DNA of 64,000 bases from Paenibacillus sp. W2I17 (GCF_030815985.1 NZ_JAUSXM010000001.1:6448001-6512000), one strand, 5' to 3'. Positions 11,914-21,204 are shown, numbered from the stretch's first letter. Numbers and translations are program-made. Notes: generated from the sequence alone by a model not told the origin.

Positions 11914-12765
11914 ATGAAAATTGAGAAGGTGCTGAACAACAACGTAGTTACCGTAATTGATCCGGGAGGAAACGAACTGGTCGTTATGGGACGTGGAATT
12001 GCCTTCAAAAAGCATACTGGTGAATCGATTGACGAAAGTCTCGTCGAAAAAATATTCTCGCTTGAAAGTAAGGAAGTATCACAGAAACTTAAAACACTTC
12101 TGTCTGATATCCCGGTTGAATATGTCGAGTGCTCGGATGAGATTATCCGTTATGCCGAGACGGTGTTAGGTGAGAAGCTGCATGAAAGCATCTACATTTC
12201 ACTGACGGATCATATTCATTTTGCCATTGATCGACATCGTCAAGGATTGCAGATCCGTAACGCATTGTTCTGGGAGATCAAGCGCATGTACCGGAAGGAA
12301 TATGCCATTGGACTCAAGGCGCTACAGATTATTGAGGAAACTTTAGGTGTCCTGTTACCCGAAGACGAATGCGCATTCATTGCAATGCATCTGGTTAATG
12401 CCCAGATGAACGGTGAGATGAGGGAAACGATCAGTATTACAAACATTGTTAAGGACATACTTAACATCGTAAGACGTAGCTTTGTGATTGAACTTGATGA
12501 AGATTCATTGAGTTATTATCGATTTTTAACTCATCTGAAGTTCTTTGCCCAACGTGTGCTGCAAGGAACGGCGATTGAAGATAAAGAAGAAGATAACCCG
12601 CTTCATGACTTGGTGAGCAAGCAGTATCCGGAAGCACATGCATGTGCAGTAAGGATCAGCGACTATACGCGTAAGATCTATAATCGGTTGTTGTCCAAGG
12701 AAGAAATACTGTATCTAACCATTCATATTGAACGAGTTGTCAGAAATGAACAAACAATTGAATAA
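11914..12765 (+). CDS. licT: transcription antiterminator LicT (BglG family)
   Basis: This RNA-binding regulator of 283 residues has three parts: the co-antiterminator domain (1-60; MKIEKVLNNNVV, GRGIAFKK) and two PRD domains. The four phosphorylatable histidines are present at 100 (LTDHIHFAI), 159 (AMHLVNA), 207 (LTHLKFFAQR) and 271 (TIHIERVV), almost the same numbers as Bacillus subtilis LicT. By family knowledge, HPr phosphorylation of PRD2 activates it and BglP-dependent phosphorylation of PRD1 inhibits it. It sits between the glucosidases and bglP. Its likely targets are the RAT elements at 8439, 10077, 11810, 12771, 37867 and 47640. Confidence 0.95.
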   Translation: MKIEKVLNNNVVTVIDPGGNELVVMGRGIAFKKHTGESIDESLVEKIFSLESKEVSQKLKTLLSDIPVEYVECSDEIIRYAETVLGEKLHESIYISLTDHIHFAIDRHRQGLQIRNALFWEIKRMYRKEYAIGLKALQIIEETLGVLLPEDECAFIAMHLVNAQMNGEMRETISITNIVKDILNIVRRSFVIELDEDSLSYYRFLTHLKFFAQRVLQGTAIEDKEEDNPLHDLVSKQYPEAHACAVRISDYTRKIYNRLLSKEEILYLTIHIERVVRNEQTIE

Positions 12766-12770
12766 AGTTG

Positions 12771-12860
12771 GGATTGTTACTGCTAAAAAGGCAAAACCTA
12801 AACGTTGAATAATGATAAGCTTTTCTGCTTTGTCATTATTCAGTGTTTAGGTTTTTTTTT
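12771..12860 (+). promoter_or_regulatory. LicT-type RAT antiterminator and terminator, before bglP
   Basis: The RAT reads GGATTGTTACTG, then the 3' arm GGCAAAACCT (12771-12799), starting 5 bases after the licT stop. The terminator arms are AAAACCTAAAC and GTTTAGGTTTT with an inner GAATAATGA/TCATTATTC stem. A run of nine T follows. Confidence 0.92.
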
Positions 12861-12893
12861 AACCTTCATTACACATAAAAGGAGCAAAACACA

Positions 12894-14801
12894 ATGGATA
12901 AACAACAATTGTCCAAGGATATTTTGAAGCTTGTTGGTGGCGAAGAGAATATCGATCAAGTCACACACTGTATGACAAGACTCAGATTTAACCTGAATGA
13001 CAACCAAAAAGCGGACAAAGCGACGCTAAAAAATACACCAGGTGTGATGGGCGTGATGGAGAACGGTGGACAGTTCCAGGTTATCATCGGTAACGATGTA
13101 CCTGTCGTGTATAACGCACTTGTTGGCAACATGTCCAAATCTCCAAACGCAGATAATGCAACATCAAGTGCTTCAACTGGGGAGAAGAAAAAGAGAAATC
13201 CGGTAAGTGCGTTGTTCGACTTCATTTCCGGTATATTTACACCGATTCTGCCAGCGATTACAGGTGCAGGTATGATCAAAGGGATCGTGGCCATCCTTGT
13301 TGCACTTGAATGGTTGTCCGACACCAGCTCGACCTACATCATTTTGTCTGCAATCGGTGACGGTGCATTCTACTTCCTGCCAATCATTCTGGCGATCAGT
13401 GCTGCACGCAAACTGGGTAGCAATATGTATATTGGTGCAGCGCTCGCGGCGGGCATTATGCATCCAACGATTACGGCATTACTAGTCGAAGGGGATTCAA
13501 CTTTTGCAGGGATTAAGGTTATTGCCGCAACTTACGCTTCTAGTGTAATCCCAATTATTCTTGCTATCTGGATTGCTTCTTATGTAGAGAAAGCAGTTAA
13601 TCATGTTACTCATGCTTCTCTGAAGCTCTTGGTTGTTCCAACAGTAACTCTGTTGATTATGGTTCCGCTGACCTTGATTACCGTTGGTCCATTAGGGACG
13701 GTACTCGGTAATGGTTTGTCTGGTGGTATTGCTTGGTTGTTCGACAATATGTCTATCTTTGCAAGTATCCTGATTGGTGGAACGATGTCACTGCTGATCA
13801 TCACGGGTATGCACTATGCCTTGCTGCCAATCGTTGTTGGTTCGATAGCAACGTTGGGCTATGACTATATTATTCCTTTAATGTTTGCAGCGAACTGGGC
13901 GCAGTCAGGTAGTGCCGTTGGTGTTGCGTTGAAATCAAAAAATGCTCAAACCAGATCTCTTGGCTACTCCACGGGTCTCACTGCTTTTATGGGAATTACT
14001 GAACCGGCCATGTATGGTATCAACATGAAATTTAAAAAACCGTTTATTGCAGCCCTGATCGGTGGAGCGGCAGGTGGTGCATTTATGGGTATTTTCCAAG
14101 CAAAAGCATTTGTACCAGTAGGTCTTGCAGGTTTGCCAAGTGTTGCTGCCTATATCAGTTCAGATATAAGTACACTCATTTATGCTGTTGGAGGTGCTTT
14201 AGTTGCATTGTTAGTAGCGGCAGTACTGACGTACATTCTTGGGTTCCAAGAAGAAAATGCATCGGAGCCAGTAGCTGCACCAGCAGCTGAGCCGGCAACA
14301 CCAGCAGCAACAACTTCTGCTGCTGTAACTGAAGAAGCAAAAGCACAAGATGAGCAAGTATTCAGCCCAATCACAGGTGAAGTTAAACCGCTGAGCGAAG
14401 TGCCGGACCCTGCATTCTCTGAAGAGATTATGGGTAAAGGATTCGCGATTCAACCATCTGAGGGCCGCGTTGTATCTCCGATCAACGGAACCGTGTTCTC
14501 GTTATCGAAGAGTGGACATGCCATTGGTCTGGTAAGTGATACAGGCGCAGAAATGTTGATTCATATCGGGATTGATACCGTGAAGTTGAAAGGTCAGTTC
14601 TTCTCTCCTAAAGTTCAAGCAGGTGCGAAGGTAACCGTAGGTGATGTACTGATGGAGTTCGACCGGGAACAGATCGAAAAAGCCGGTTATACAACGATTA
14701 CACCAGTCATTATTACAAACATGCATCAGTATGAGTCCATTGAGTCTGCTGGTCGCACTACGATCAAAGAAAAAGACTTGTTGTTCACAGCTAAAGCTTA
14801 A
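12894..14801 (+). CDS. bglP: beta-glucoside PTS transporter EIIBCA (BglP)
   Basis: It takes up and phosphorylates aryl-beta-glucosides at the membrane. Domain order is EIIB (1-85, phosphorylation Cys26 in VTHCMTRLRF), EIIC (about 105-455, multiple helices, GITEPAMYG motif), an Ala/Pro/Thr-rich linker (455-500) and EIIA (about 505-630, active His557 in MLIHIGIDTVKL). All three modules are complete; 635 residues is normal. AAAGGAGC precedes the ATG. Besides transport, it should inactivate LicT by phosphorylation when substrate is absent. It is the last gene of the cluster. Confidence 0.95.
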   Translation: MDKQQLSKDILKLVGGEENIDQVTHCMTRLRFNLNDNQKADKATLKNTPGVMGVMENGGQFQVIIGNDVPVVYNALVGNMSKSPNADNATSSASTGEKKKRNPVSALFDFISGIFTPILPAITGAGMIKGIVAILVALEWLSDTSSTYIILSAIGDGAFYFLPIILAISAARKLGSNMYIGAALAAGIMHPTITALLVEGDSTFAGIKVIAATYASSVIPIILAIWIASYVEKAVNHVTHASLKLLVVPTVTLLIMVPLTLITVGPLGTVLGNGLSGGIAWLFDNMSIFASILIGGTMSLLIITGMHYALLPIVVGSIATLGYDYIIPLMFAANWAQSGSAVGVALKSKNAQTRSLGYSTGLTAFMGITEPAMYGINMKFKKPFIAALIGGAAGGAFMGIFQAKAFVPVGLAGLPSVAAYISSDISTLIYAVGGALVALLVAAVLTYILGFQEENASEPVAAPAAEPATPAATTSAAVTEEAKAQDEQVFSPITGEVKPLSEVPDPAFSEEIMGKGFAIQPSEGRVVSPINGTVFSLSKSGHAIGLVSDTGAEMLIHIGIDTVKLKGQFFSPKVQAGAKVTVGDVLMEFDREQIEKAGYTTITPVIITNMHQYESIESAGRTTIKEKDLLFTAKA

Positions 14802-14812
14802 CCATAAAATGA

Positions 14813-14858
14813 AACAGCAGCTTCACCGGAATGTAATCCGGTAAAGCTGCTGTTTTTT
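14813..14858 (+). terminator. terminator after bglP
   Basis: AACAGCAGCTT pairs with AAGCTGCTGTT, with a second ACCGGA/TCCGGT stem nested inside, followed by TTTTTT. It marks the end of the glucoside cluster. Confidence 0.9.
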
Positions 14859-14870
14859 GCTTATAGCCTT

Positions 14871-15776
14871 TTACACCACGGGAAGCATTCCCTGAACCAA
14901 TTGCACAAAGTGTTGTGCAGGCTTGGACAGATAACGGTTCTGCAGCCAGACCAGCGCCGAGCCAACCGTGGAATGCTGATCCTGGATGCGATATACGTGG
15001 AATGGGTGCTCGTGATATAGCTGTAGTACCGTGTGAGGCACGATGGAACTGGCGAAGCCGAGTCGGACCAGTTCCAGCAACATATTAATGTCTGAGCACT
15101 CACCCATGATGGAGGGGGTAACCTGATGCTCCCGGAACTTGTCCAAAATTAGCTCGAACATACCGAGTCCTTCTGTGCTTGGAAGCAGTAGAGGGATACC
15201 TGTAAGCTGCTCAAAATAAGTCCCCATCTCCGCTCCTGGTCCCATCTCTGTCGGACTATCAAGCGGTGTTGAAGAAATATAGAAGAGTCGTTCCTGTGGC
15301 AGGTGCAGCACCTCATAGCGTTCTGTCTGGACGGGCATGCGTACACAGGCGAGTTCAACTTTGCCATCTTCCAGCAGGCGGCATAATTGTGCAGACTCAT
15401 TTTGCTGAATTTTATAGGTAACCTGTGGGTGGGTGGTGCGAAACTGTTGCAGTGCTTGCGGGATCAGGCGATCCGATATGGTATTGATGCCGATGGCGAG
15501 TTTGCCCCGTATGCCGTGACGGAAACTTTGCATCTCCATTACAGCTTCCTCCATATATTTGGTCAAGGTAACCGCATAATCATAGAAGCTGCGACCCGCC
15601 TGCGTTAGCTCCATCATGCGCCCTTTGCGTTCAAATAGAATCACACCAAGCTCTTCTTCCATTAACTTAAGCTGCTGGCTTAAGGGTGGCTGAGCCATGT
15701 GAAGTCTTCGGGCTGCTGCTGTAATCTGTTTCTCCTCAGCAATGGCAATAAAATAGCGACATTGTTTGATATCCAA
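14871..15776 (-). CDS. LysR family transcriptional regulator
   Basis: The 301-residue protein has the LysR winged helix at its N terminus (DIKQCRYFIAIAEEKQITAAARRLHMAQPPLSQQLK) and an effector domain from about residue 90. Start TTG at 15776 is preceded by AAGGAGA with 8 bases spacing; the upstream ATG frame at 15836 has no ribosome site. It diverges from the ankyrin and NCS2 permease genes, the usual LysR arrangement, so those are its probable targets. The ligand is unknown, though a purine or pyrimidine would fit the permease. Confidence 0.9.
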   Translation of the reverse strand: MDIKQCRYFIAIAEEKQITAAARRLHMAQPPLSQQLKLMEEELGVILFERKGRMMELTQAGRSFYDYAVTLTKYMEEAVMEMQSFRHGIRGKLAIGINTISDRLIPQALQQFRTTHPQVTYKIQQNESAQLCRLLEDGKVELACVRMPVQTERYEVLHLPQERLFYISSTPLDSPTEMGPGAEMGTYFEQLTGIPLLLPSTEGLGMFELILDKFREHQVTPSIMGECSDINMLLELVRLGFASSIVPHTVLQLYHEHPFHVYRIQDQHSTVGSALVWLQNRYLSKPAQHFVQLVQGMLPVV

Positions 15777-15960
15777 GTGGTTGTTCTCCTTCGCCTGCAA
15801 TGTATATGTAATTCGTATGGAAAGCCAACAAAACATGTATTTTTAATATACTACGATCTTATGTTACCATACATTAGATTTGCATACCTGACTAACAGGG
15901 TTTGGTTTCTATATGAATATTACTGCATGAGAAAGACCTTGAATTGGGGGATAAAACAAC

Positions 15961-16548
15961 GTGGTTAGAACAATACATGATGCTGCTCAAGCGGGCCATA
16001 CCGATGAGGTCATTCGATTTATCACACAACAGGGTAGCCGGTTGAATGAACGGGATGCATTGGGGCGAACACCTCTGCTGGCTGCGGTGCACGGTAACAA
16101 GATAGACACGGCAAGGATGTTAGTGGATGCCGGAGCCGACATTAATCTTCGGGATGCACGATTGGACAACCTGCTGTTATACACGAGTGCTGAGGGTATG
16201 TATGACATGGTCGAATTGGCGATTACAGCAGGTGCAGATACGAGGTTAACGAATCGTTTTGGCGGCACAGCTCTTATCCCAGCAGCGGATCGGGGCCATG
16301 TGGACATTGTGGAGCTTCTGCTGACACGCAGTGATGTGGATGTGAACCATATCAACAACCTGGGGTGGACAGCCTTGCTGGAAGCGGTCATTTTAGGAGA
16401 TGGTGGGCCGCGTCACCAGCAGATTGTTGCCTTGCTTTTGCAATATGGTGCAGATCCAAAGATCGCGGATCGGGATGGGATTACACCGCTTGCACATGCG
16501 AGCCGACATCGGTATGCCGAGATGGAACGACTATTAACCCAAGTCTGA
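15961..16548 (+). CDS. ankyrin repeat protein
   Basis: The 195 residues consist almost entirely of about five ankyrin repeats. Repeat signatures are visible: DALGRTPLLAAVHGNKIDTARMLVDAGAD, GGTALIPAADRGHVDIVELLL, GWTALLEAV and DGITPLAHASRHRYAEMERLL. No signal peptide or membrane segment is present. GTG at 15961 follows GGGGGAT. It shares a transcription direction with the permease starting 16-50 bases downstream. A scaffold or inhibitor role toward the permease is possible but is only inference. Confidence 0.88.
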   Translation: MVRTIHDAAQAGHTDEVIRFITQQGSRLNERDALGRTPLLAAVHGNKIDTARMLVDAGADINLRDARLDNLLLYTSAEGMYDMVELAITAGADTRLTNRFGGTALIPAADRGHVDIVELLLTRSDVDVNHINNLGWTALLEAVILGDGGPRHQQIVALLLQYGADPKIADRDGITPLAHASRHRYAEMERLLTQV

Positions 16549-16564
16549 AGAGACTTATACATTT

Positions 16565-17941
16565 ATGATACAGAACAGTGAAAGGATATTCCAACGAATG
16601 AACAGACATCAAGAGCATTTTTCACAAAAGAATATGAAGGACGTATCTTCACTGATTTTGGCAGGTATACAGTGGTTTTTCTTCCTGTTTACCAATACCG
16701 TTGTTGTTCCGCTATCCATTGGACATAATTTTCATCTGTCTCCGGATGCCATCGCTGCCTCCATGCAGCACGCATTTATCCTTACCGGAGCAGTGTGTAT
16801 TCTTCAAGCCGTATTTGGTCATCGATATGCGATTATGGATGGTCCGTCAGGGTTATGGTGGGGATTGACGCTAAGTTTGACGGTATCTGCTTCATCGGCT
16901 GGTATGAGTCTGGAACGTATTGGCGGTGGACTGGCTGCAGGTTTTCTATTAGCGGGACTAACGATGGTGATTCTGGGTTGGCTGGGAGCAGCGCAAGTGC
17001 TGCAAAAGCTGTTCACACCTATGGTGAAGAGTGCCATGTTGTTCTTAATGACGATTCAATTAACGATGAATTTTTTCAAAGGTATGATTGGATATACGGA
17101 GTTTGGTCGTTTCGATCTGCCTGTTGCCGCATTGTCCGTTGTCATTGCATTTTTGGTGGCATGGATTCAATTAAAGGGTAGGGGGAAACTGGGGAACTAC
17201 GCGATCCTGATTGGGATTGTGGCAGGCTGGATCGCTTATAGTCTATTGTTTCCTGGACAACATGGCGGACAGCCTAATCAGGCCCCGGCAGGTCTTGAAC
17301 TGTTTCCGTGGGGAGCACCCAGATGGGAACCGGGTATTGTCATTACTGCATTTTTCGTGGGGTTGGTGAACATGACGAATTCGATCACCACATTAAGCAC
17401 AGTTGAGAAACTATACCGGACAGAAACAACAAGCCGTCAGTATAGGCATTCCTATGCGCTAACGGGTCTGTTCACGATGTTGTCAGCCTGTGTAGGTGTG
17501 CTGCCCTTTGGTTTATTTGCATCATCGATCGGATTCTTGGAGAGTACTCGCATTCTGCGTCGTGCTGCCTTGATAATTGGAGCGGGGATGTTATGTGTGA
17601 TAGGTCTTACACCTTCAGTGACAGCATTTTTTGCACAAATACCACCAAGCGTCGGCAGTGCGGTTTTGTTTGTGGCTTATCTTCAGATGTTCGGCACGGC
17701 ACTAAGAACGCTTGAAGGTACAACGTTTAATTCTAAAACGATCTATCGTGTAGCGCTGCCGGTCCTCACGGGAGTTGCGGTCATGAATATTCCTGCTGAG
17801 GCCTTTCAAACTTTGCCCATGTACCTCATTCCGATCATAAGCAATGGTCTCGTCATTGGGGTATTGGTCTCAGTGGTTCTTGAAAAAACCGTGAACTGGT
17901 CCAAAATGGAACAACCAGCGACAGTTAGTAAAGCGGCATAA
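16565..17941 (+). CDS. NCS2 family nucleobase (uracil/xanthine type) permease
   Basis: A membrane protein of 458 residues (or 447 from ATG 16598) with about 12-14 helices. It has NCS2 features including QHAFILTGAVCILQAVFGHRYAIMDGPSG and, in the middle, VGLVNMTNSITTLSTVEKL. ATG at 16598 has AAAGGA upstream at a slightly long spacing; the start is therefore uncertain. By family it imports uracil, xanthine or related purines with protons. It follows the ankyrin gene and is likely controlled by the divergent LysR regulator. The exact substrate is not visible. Confidence 0.85.
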   Translation: MIQNSERIFQRMNRHQEHFSQKNMKDVSSLILAGIQWFFFLFTNTVVVPLSIGHNFHLSPDAIAASMQHAFILTGAVCILQAVFGHRYAIMDGPSGLWWGLTLSLTVSASSAGMSLERIGGGLAAGFLLAGLTMVILGWLGAAQVLQKLFTPMVKSAMLFLMTIQLTMNFFKGMIGYTEFGRFDLPVAALSVVIAFLVAWIQLKGRGKLGNYAILIGIVAGWIAYSLLFPGQHGGQPNQAPAGLELFPWGAPRWEPGIVITAFFVGLVNMTNSITTLSTVEKLYRTETTSRQYRHSYALTGLFTMLSACVGVLPFGLFASSIGFLESTRILRRAALIIGAGMLCVIGLTPSVTAFFAQIPPSVGSAVLFVAYLQMFGTALRTLEGTTFNSKTIYRVALPVLTGVAVMNIPAEAFQTLPMYLIPIISNGLVIGVLVSVVLEKTVNWSKMEQPATVSKAA

Positions 17942-17957
17942 AGAGTTTCATCTTGCG

Positions 17958-17987
17958 ACAGTCCAATTTGATTGGGCTGTTTTTTTG
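17958..17987 (+). terminator. terminator after the NCS2 permease
   Basis: ACAGTCCAAT and ATTGGGCTGT form a stem with a 3-base loop, followed by TTTTTTG and a further T run. Confidence 0.88.
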
Positions 17988-18018
17988 TTTTTTTGTTATC
18001 AGGCTATATGGCATCTAA

Positions 18019-18396
18019 CTATTTCACAATAATTTTGCCTTGACCTGCAAGCATTCGCATCTCTCTAGAGAGACGGTCCTGGTTCCCATCCTGCATTTCG
18101 AGTTGAACACCATAATGCCATGAGGTATTTTTTTCTTGACCCCAGCGGAGAGTGCCTTCCATATATAGAGGGTCTTCAAAGAGCAGCATATTCATTCCAA
18201 TCCGAATATCGTTATTCTCTACAGGAAGGGACAGCGGAAATGACAGCTGACAGCCGGATCGACTGATATCGCAGAGTTCGGCCTGAATGGGTTTGGCTGG
18301 TGCGTTAACCCCGTTGATGCTGAGAATATAGATCTCAAAGTGGATTGGTTCCTTCAATGTGTAGCGAAAGGGTTCTTTTCTATTGTTAATTGACAT
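18019..18396 (-). CDS. PilZ domain protein (probable c-di-GMP receptor)
   Basis: The 125 residues form one PilZ domain. The CDISRSGCQL segment matches the D/N-x-S-x-x-G half of the c-di-GMP signature. The arginine-rich half is only partly recognisable in KEPFRYTLKEP, so binding is probable rather than certain. GGAGG lies 10 bases before the ATG. It converges on the NCS2 permease and is single. A diguanylate cyclase is encoded about 34 kb away at 52361. Confidence 0.78.
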   Translation of the reverse strand: MSINNRKEPFRYTLKEPIHFEIYILSINGVNAPAKPIQAELCDISRSGCQLSFPLSLPVENNDIRIGMNMLLFEDPLYMEGTLRWGQEKNTSWHYGVQLEMQDGNQDRLSREMRMLAGQGKIIVK

Positions 18397-18502
18397 GGCT
18401 TGGCTTCCTCCATCAGGTTCAAAAAAAGTCAGTTATGCTTATATCGACCATTTGGAGCGAGAAATGAAGAGTTGCGCAAGCAGAGATGGTCCATGGGTTC
18501 CT

Positions 18503-18530
18503 TTTACACGTGTATCAGGCTTGATATAAT
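18503..18530 (+). promoter_or_regulatory. sigma-A-type promoter of the small-protein cluster
   Basis: TTTACA (18503-18508) and TATAAT (18525-18530) are 16 bases apart, about 55 bases before the first small gene. No other good promoter is seen before the following five genes. Confidence 0.65.
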
Positions 18531-18584
18531 GATGGAATATATTTCTGAGGTCAGACCTGGATCAGACAGAAGGGACGGGTGAAT

Positions 18585-19052
18585 ATGAGAGGAACATTTC
18601 AAATGGTTACAGATACGGCAACATTGTGCCTGTATGATCTGGCAGCGTTAAAACATCGGCTTGAGGATACTTCGGACTGGTGGTCCATTCCAGTGGATGA
18701 GCTGGCTGAGGTGAATGCAGGTCATTGTCTGTTCCTGAATCTGGGTGCGGATGGAGTGTATGAGGTGGAATGGAGCCTGGAGGATGTAGAGAAGGATTCA
18801 AATCCAGATCACGCAGCGGAACGGGAAAAGGTGTATTATCTGCAAGTTCCGTCTGGGCAAGTCTATCTGGGAGCGGCGGATGATGTCACTGGGGGTGAAT
18901 TGGAGCCGGATGAGACGTGTGAAGGGGTTCTGTTTCAGCTAAAGCCCGGAAATTATGCGTGTATCGTCTCCAGAGAAGCCAGTCGGATCACCATTGTCAT
19001 GACACCAAGTATTCAGGGAAATAACACGCTGGATGAATTAATCCGGATATAG
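18585..19052 (+). CDS. DUF6386-like small acidic protein
   Basis: The 155 residues start MRGTFQMVTDTATLCLYDLAALKHRL and include DWWSIPVDELAEVNAGHCLFLNLGADGVYEV, a pattern I associate with the DUF6386 family. No transmembrane segment is present. ATG at 18585 has AAGGGA upstream; a GTG at 18579 is too close to it. It leads a run of five small genes with short spacers and their own ribosome sites. Function is unknown; neighbours suggest an immunity- or stress-type accessory set. Confidence 0.65.
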   Translation: MRGTFQMVTDTATLCLYDLAALKHRLEDTSDWWSIPVDELAEVNAGHCLFLNLGADGVYEVEWSLEDVEKDSNPDHAAEREKVYYLQVPSGQVYLGAADDVTGGELEPDETCEGVLFQLKPGNYACIVSREASRITIVMTPSIQGNNTLDELIRI

Positions 19053-19080
19053 TGCACATATACAAACAGGAGGGATTCAT

Positions 19081-19761
19081 ATGCAGGATTGGAATGAGAT
19101 AACGATGATGAATGCAGATGCCCTGCGTAAACGGATGAGAATACTCGCTGCTTTGGATATCATCTTTTCGGAGGAAGAATGGCTACGCGTTCATCATTAT
19201 GAAGCTAAACTTCAGCCAGGTGTGGCATGGGGAAGCATCAATAACGGCGCAGGTGATCATCTGCATGTATTGTTTACGGATTCAGGCACGTTGATCAAGG
19301 GATTTGATCATGAGTCACCTTTAAGTCCGCATGCTCGTGAGGATGGTGAGATTTATCCGGGCATGTACGATGAAGTGCCGGAGGCGTTGATGGCTGTTCT
19401 GAGAGATCAGGAGGAAACATTGGATCTGGAGGATGTGACCTTTTGCCTATGGCAGGAAGGGAACGACTTGTCATGGATGGTTGGTAACTGGATTCAGATG
19501 GCCATAGCCGAGGAAGATGAAGCGGACGCCAGAGGTGGCGCAGAATTTTTACTGGGATATTTGAATAAGAACTCGGAAGATTACGCTGATTGGGCAAAAG
19601 GGTACTATGACTTGCCGGATCTGCCGTTGGAAGCCGTAGCTGAAGTATATGAAGGAAAACCGGTGACCGCCAGACTGATTAAGCAGTTGTGTCCTGAGAG
19701 AGATGTGGCAGCAGCACTGGATGAGTTACAGCAACGCGGGTACGCCGTGGAACAAACGTAA
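19081..19761 (+). CDS. acidic protein of unknown function in the small-protein cluster
   Basis: The 226 residues are strongly acidic. The middle (PGVAWGSINNGAGDHLHVLFTDSGTLIKGFDHESPLSPHA) resembles conserved uncharacterised soluble proteins found in many bacteria. A C-terminal ~90-residue part reads as a separate helical unit. CAGGAGGGATTCAT precedes the ATG and the gap to the previous gene is 28 bases. No signal peptide is seen. I cannot name a function. Confidence 0.7.
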   Translation: MQDWNEITMMNADALRKRMRILAALDIIFSEEEWLRVHHYEAKLQPGVAWGSINNGAGDHLHVLFTDSGTLIKGFDHESPLSPHAREDGEIYPGMYDEVPEALMAVLRDQEETLDLEDVTFCLWQEGNDLSWMVGNWIQMAIAEEDEADARGGAEFLLGYLNKNSEDYADWAKGYYDLPDLPLEAVAEVYEGKPVTARLIKQLCPERDVAAALDELQQRGYAVEQT

Positions 19762-19789
19762 TGGAGTAGCAAAGGAGGAGAGGTAGATT

Positions 19790-20437
19790 ATGTACACTGT
19801 ACAACTGGAACGTATGCGTGAAAAGTTGATCACTCTCCGAAGTCTGGACCCGGATCTGGAGCTGTTTGGCGCAGAAAACCATGAATATGAAATGGCACCT
19901 GTATGGACACAGAAGGATATTGCGCAATTTGAACAGAAATGGCGAATTGAGTTGCTGGAGGACTATAAGCTATGGCTTCTTCATATGGGAACGGCTGGTG
20001 CAGGACCTTATTATGGTCTGGAAAACCCGGATGATGGCGTATACGCTGTGCTTGGTTATGATGATGAGCTGAATGCGATCTCGGACCCTTTCCAATTCAC
20101 GGAAGCATGGAACTGGAACTATGACTGGTTCGATGACAGCAAGGAAGAAGAGGAATGGGAAGCGCTGGAACGCGAATATTTTGATCCAAAGTGGTCGGCA
20201 GGCATGCTGCGCATCAGTGATTTTGGCTGTGGCGTATCCATGAATCTGATCGTTAAGGGAGCCTCCTACGGAGAAATCTGGGTTGATGACCGGGCTAACC
20301 GCAACGGAATTTATCCTGATCAGTATTGGGGCAATACGAATCGATTGCATTTTCTGGACTGGTATGAGTTGTGGTTGGATCGTTCAATCGATCAAATGCA
20401 TGAACAAAAGCAACAATCTGGAGCGAACGAAGTCTGA
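19790..20437 (+). CDS. SMI1/KNR4 family protein
   Basis: The 215 residues show the SMI1/KNR4 (SUKH) pattern: DIAQFEQKWRIELLEDYKLWLLHMGTAGAGPYYGL near residue 45-80 and GEIWVDDRANRNGIYP toward the C terminus. In bacteria this superfamily includes many toxin-immunity proteins, though orphan copies are common. An AGGAGGAGAGG-like site precedes the ATG. No toxin gene is visible nearby. It is in the same run as its neighbours, with 28 bases before it and 14 after it. Confidence 0.8.
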   Translation: MYTVQLERMREKLITLRSLDPDLELFGAENHEYEMAPVWTQKDIAQFEQKWRIELLEDYKLWLLHMGTAGAGPYYGLENPDDGVYAVLGYDDELNAISDPFQFTEAWNWNYDWFDDSKEEEEWEALEREYFDPKWSAGMLRISDFGCGVSMNLIVKGASYGEIWVDDRANRNGIYPDQYWGNTNRLHFLDWYELWLDRSIDQMHEQKQQSGANEV

Positions 20438-20451
20438 AGGAGGTTGTACAT

Positions 20452-20778
20452 ATGGGCTGGGAATATGGGATTAGAGCAACGGAGCCTGCGATTTTACCTG
20501 AAGTTGTAAAGCGTTTGGCAAGTGCATTAACGTTTACCAACATGTACAGCTTAGAACACCAAGCCAACAGCTTTGTATTGAAACGTGAAGATCCTTCCTG
20601 GCCTAAAGCACTTGAAGTGTGGATAGAAGAGGCTTCCGGGTTTGAAGAGATTGTGGATGGGGATTCGTATATCTACTGTTTGTTTCATATCTGGGGTGAA
20701 GAGGCGCGGAGCTGGATGCATCAGATGGAGCAAGAAACTAGGCAGGTTGATGGTGGTTTAATCTGGTTTGAACTCTGA
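20452..20778 (+). CDS. small protein of unknown function
   Basis: The 108-residue soluble protein has a clear AAGGAGG ribosome site and starts 14 bases after the SMI1/KNR4 gene. It begins MGWEYGIRATEPAILPEVVKRLA and is rich in Trp and Glu. I do not recognise a family. Its size, acidity and position fit an immunity-type accessory gene, which is inference only. Confidence 0.65.
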   Translation: MGWEYGIRATEPAILPEVVKRLASALTFTNMYSLEHQANSFVLKREDPSWPKALEVWIEEASGFEEIVDGDSYIYCLFHIWGEEARSWMHQMEQETRQVDGGLIWFEL

Positions 20779-20814
20779 GCGGTAAGAGATTTGCCTGAAA
20801 CAGGAGGAGCATAT

Positions 20815-21204
20815 ATGGCTAAAAAATCAAAGAGAACAATTCCTGCGCTCATGTATCAGTATCAAGGTCCACAGCGGAATGTGGGTTTTGTTTTATCCCC
20901 TTTATACATAGAAGAATCGGTTGAAGTAGAGATGGAAGACATGCTGTTCATATATAATGAAGACTTTGACTATATTTGTCCTGCATTGGATCGTGTATTT
21001 CCCTTAACTGACCCACGAACTGGAGAAGAGATGAAGGCTCTTGATCCCTGCTGGGAGAATCCAATTACGACGGGATCGAAGTCACCGGCAATTTGTAAGT
21101 TAGTTGATCTTGGATTGTTCATGCTTGTGCGTTATTCAGTATACAGGCGGCCGAAGTGCTATGTAATCAAGCTTCCTCATGATGATGGCGGAGCTTTTTT
21201 TTGA
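20815..21204 (+). CDS. small protein of unknown function
   Basis: The 129 residues start MAKKSKRTIPALMYQYQG, which is basic, and continue with a mixed alpha/beta composition; they end LPHDDGGAFF. ATG at 20815 follows CAGGAGGAGC. It is the last of the five small genes and its end lies 68 bases before the sigma-factor start, so transcription may continue into that pair. No family recognised. Confidence 0.62.
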   Translation: MAKKSKRTIPALMYQYQGPQRNVGFVLSPLYIEESVEVEMEDMLFIYNEDFDYICPALDRVFPLTDPRTGEEMKALDPCWENPITTGSKSPAICKLVDLGLFMLVRYSVYRRPKCYVIKLPHDDGGAFF

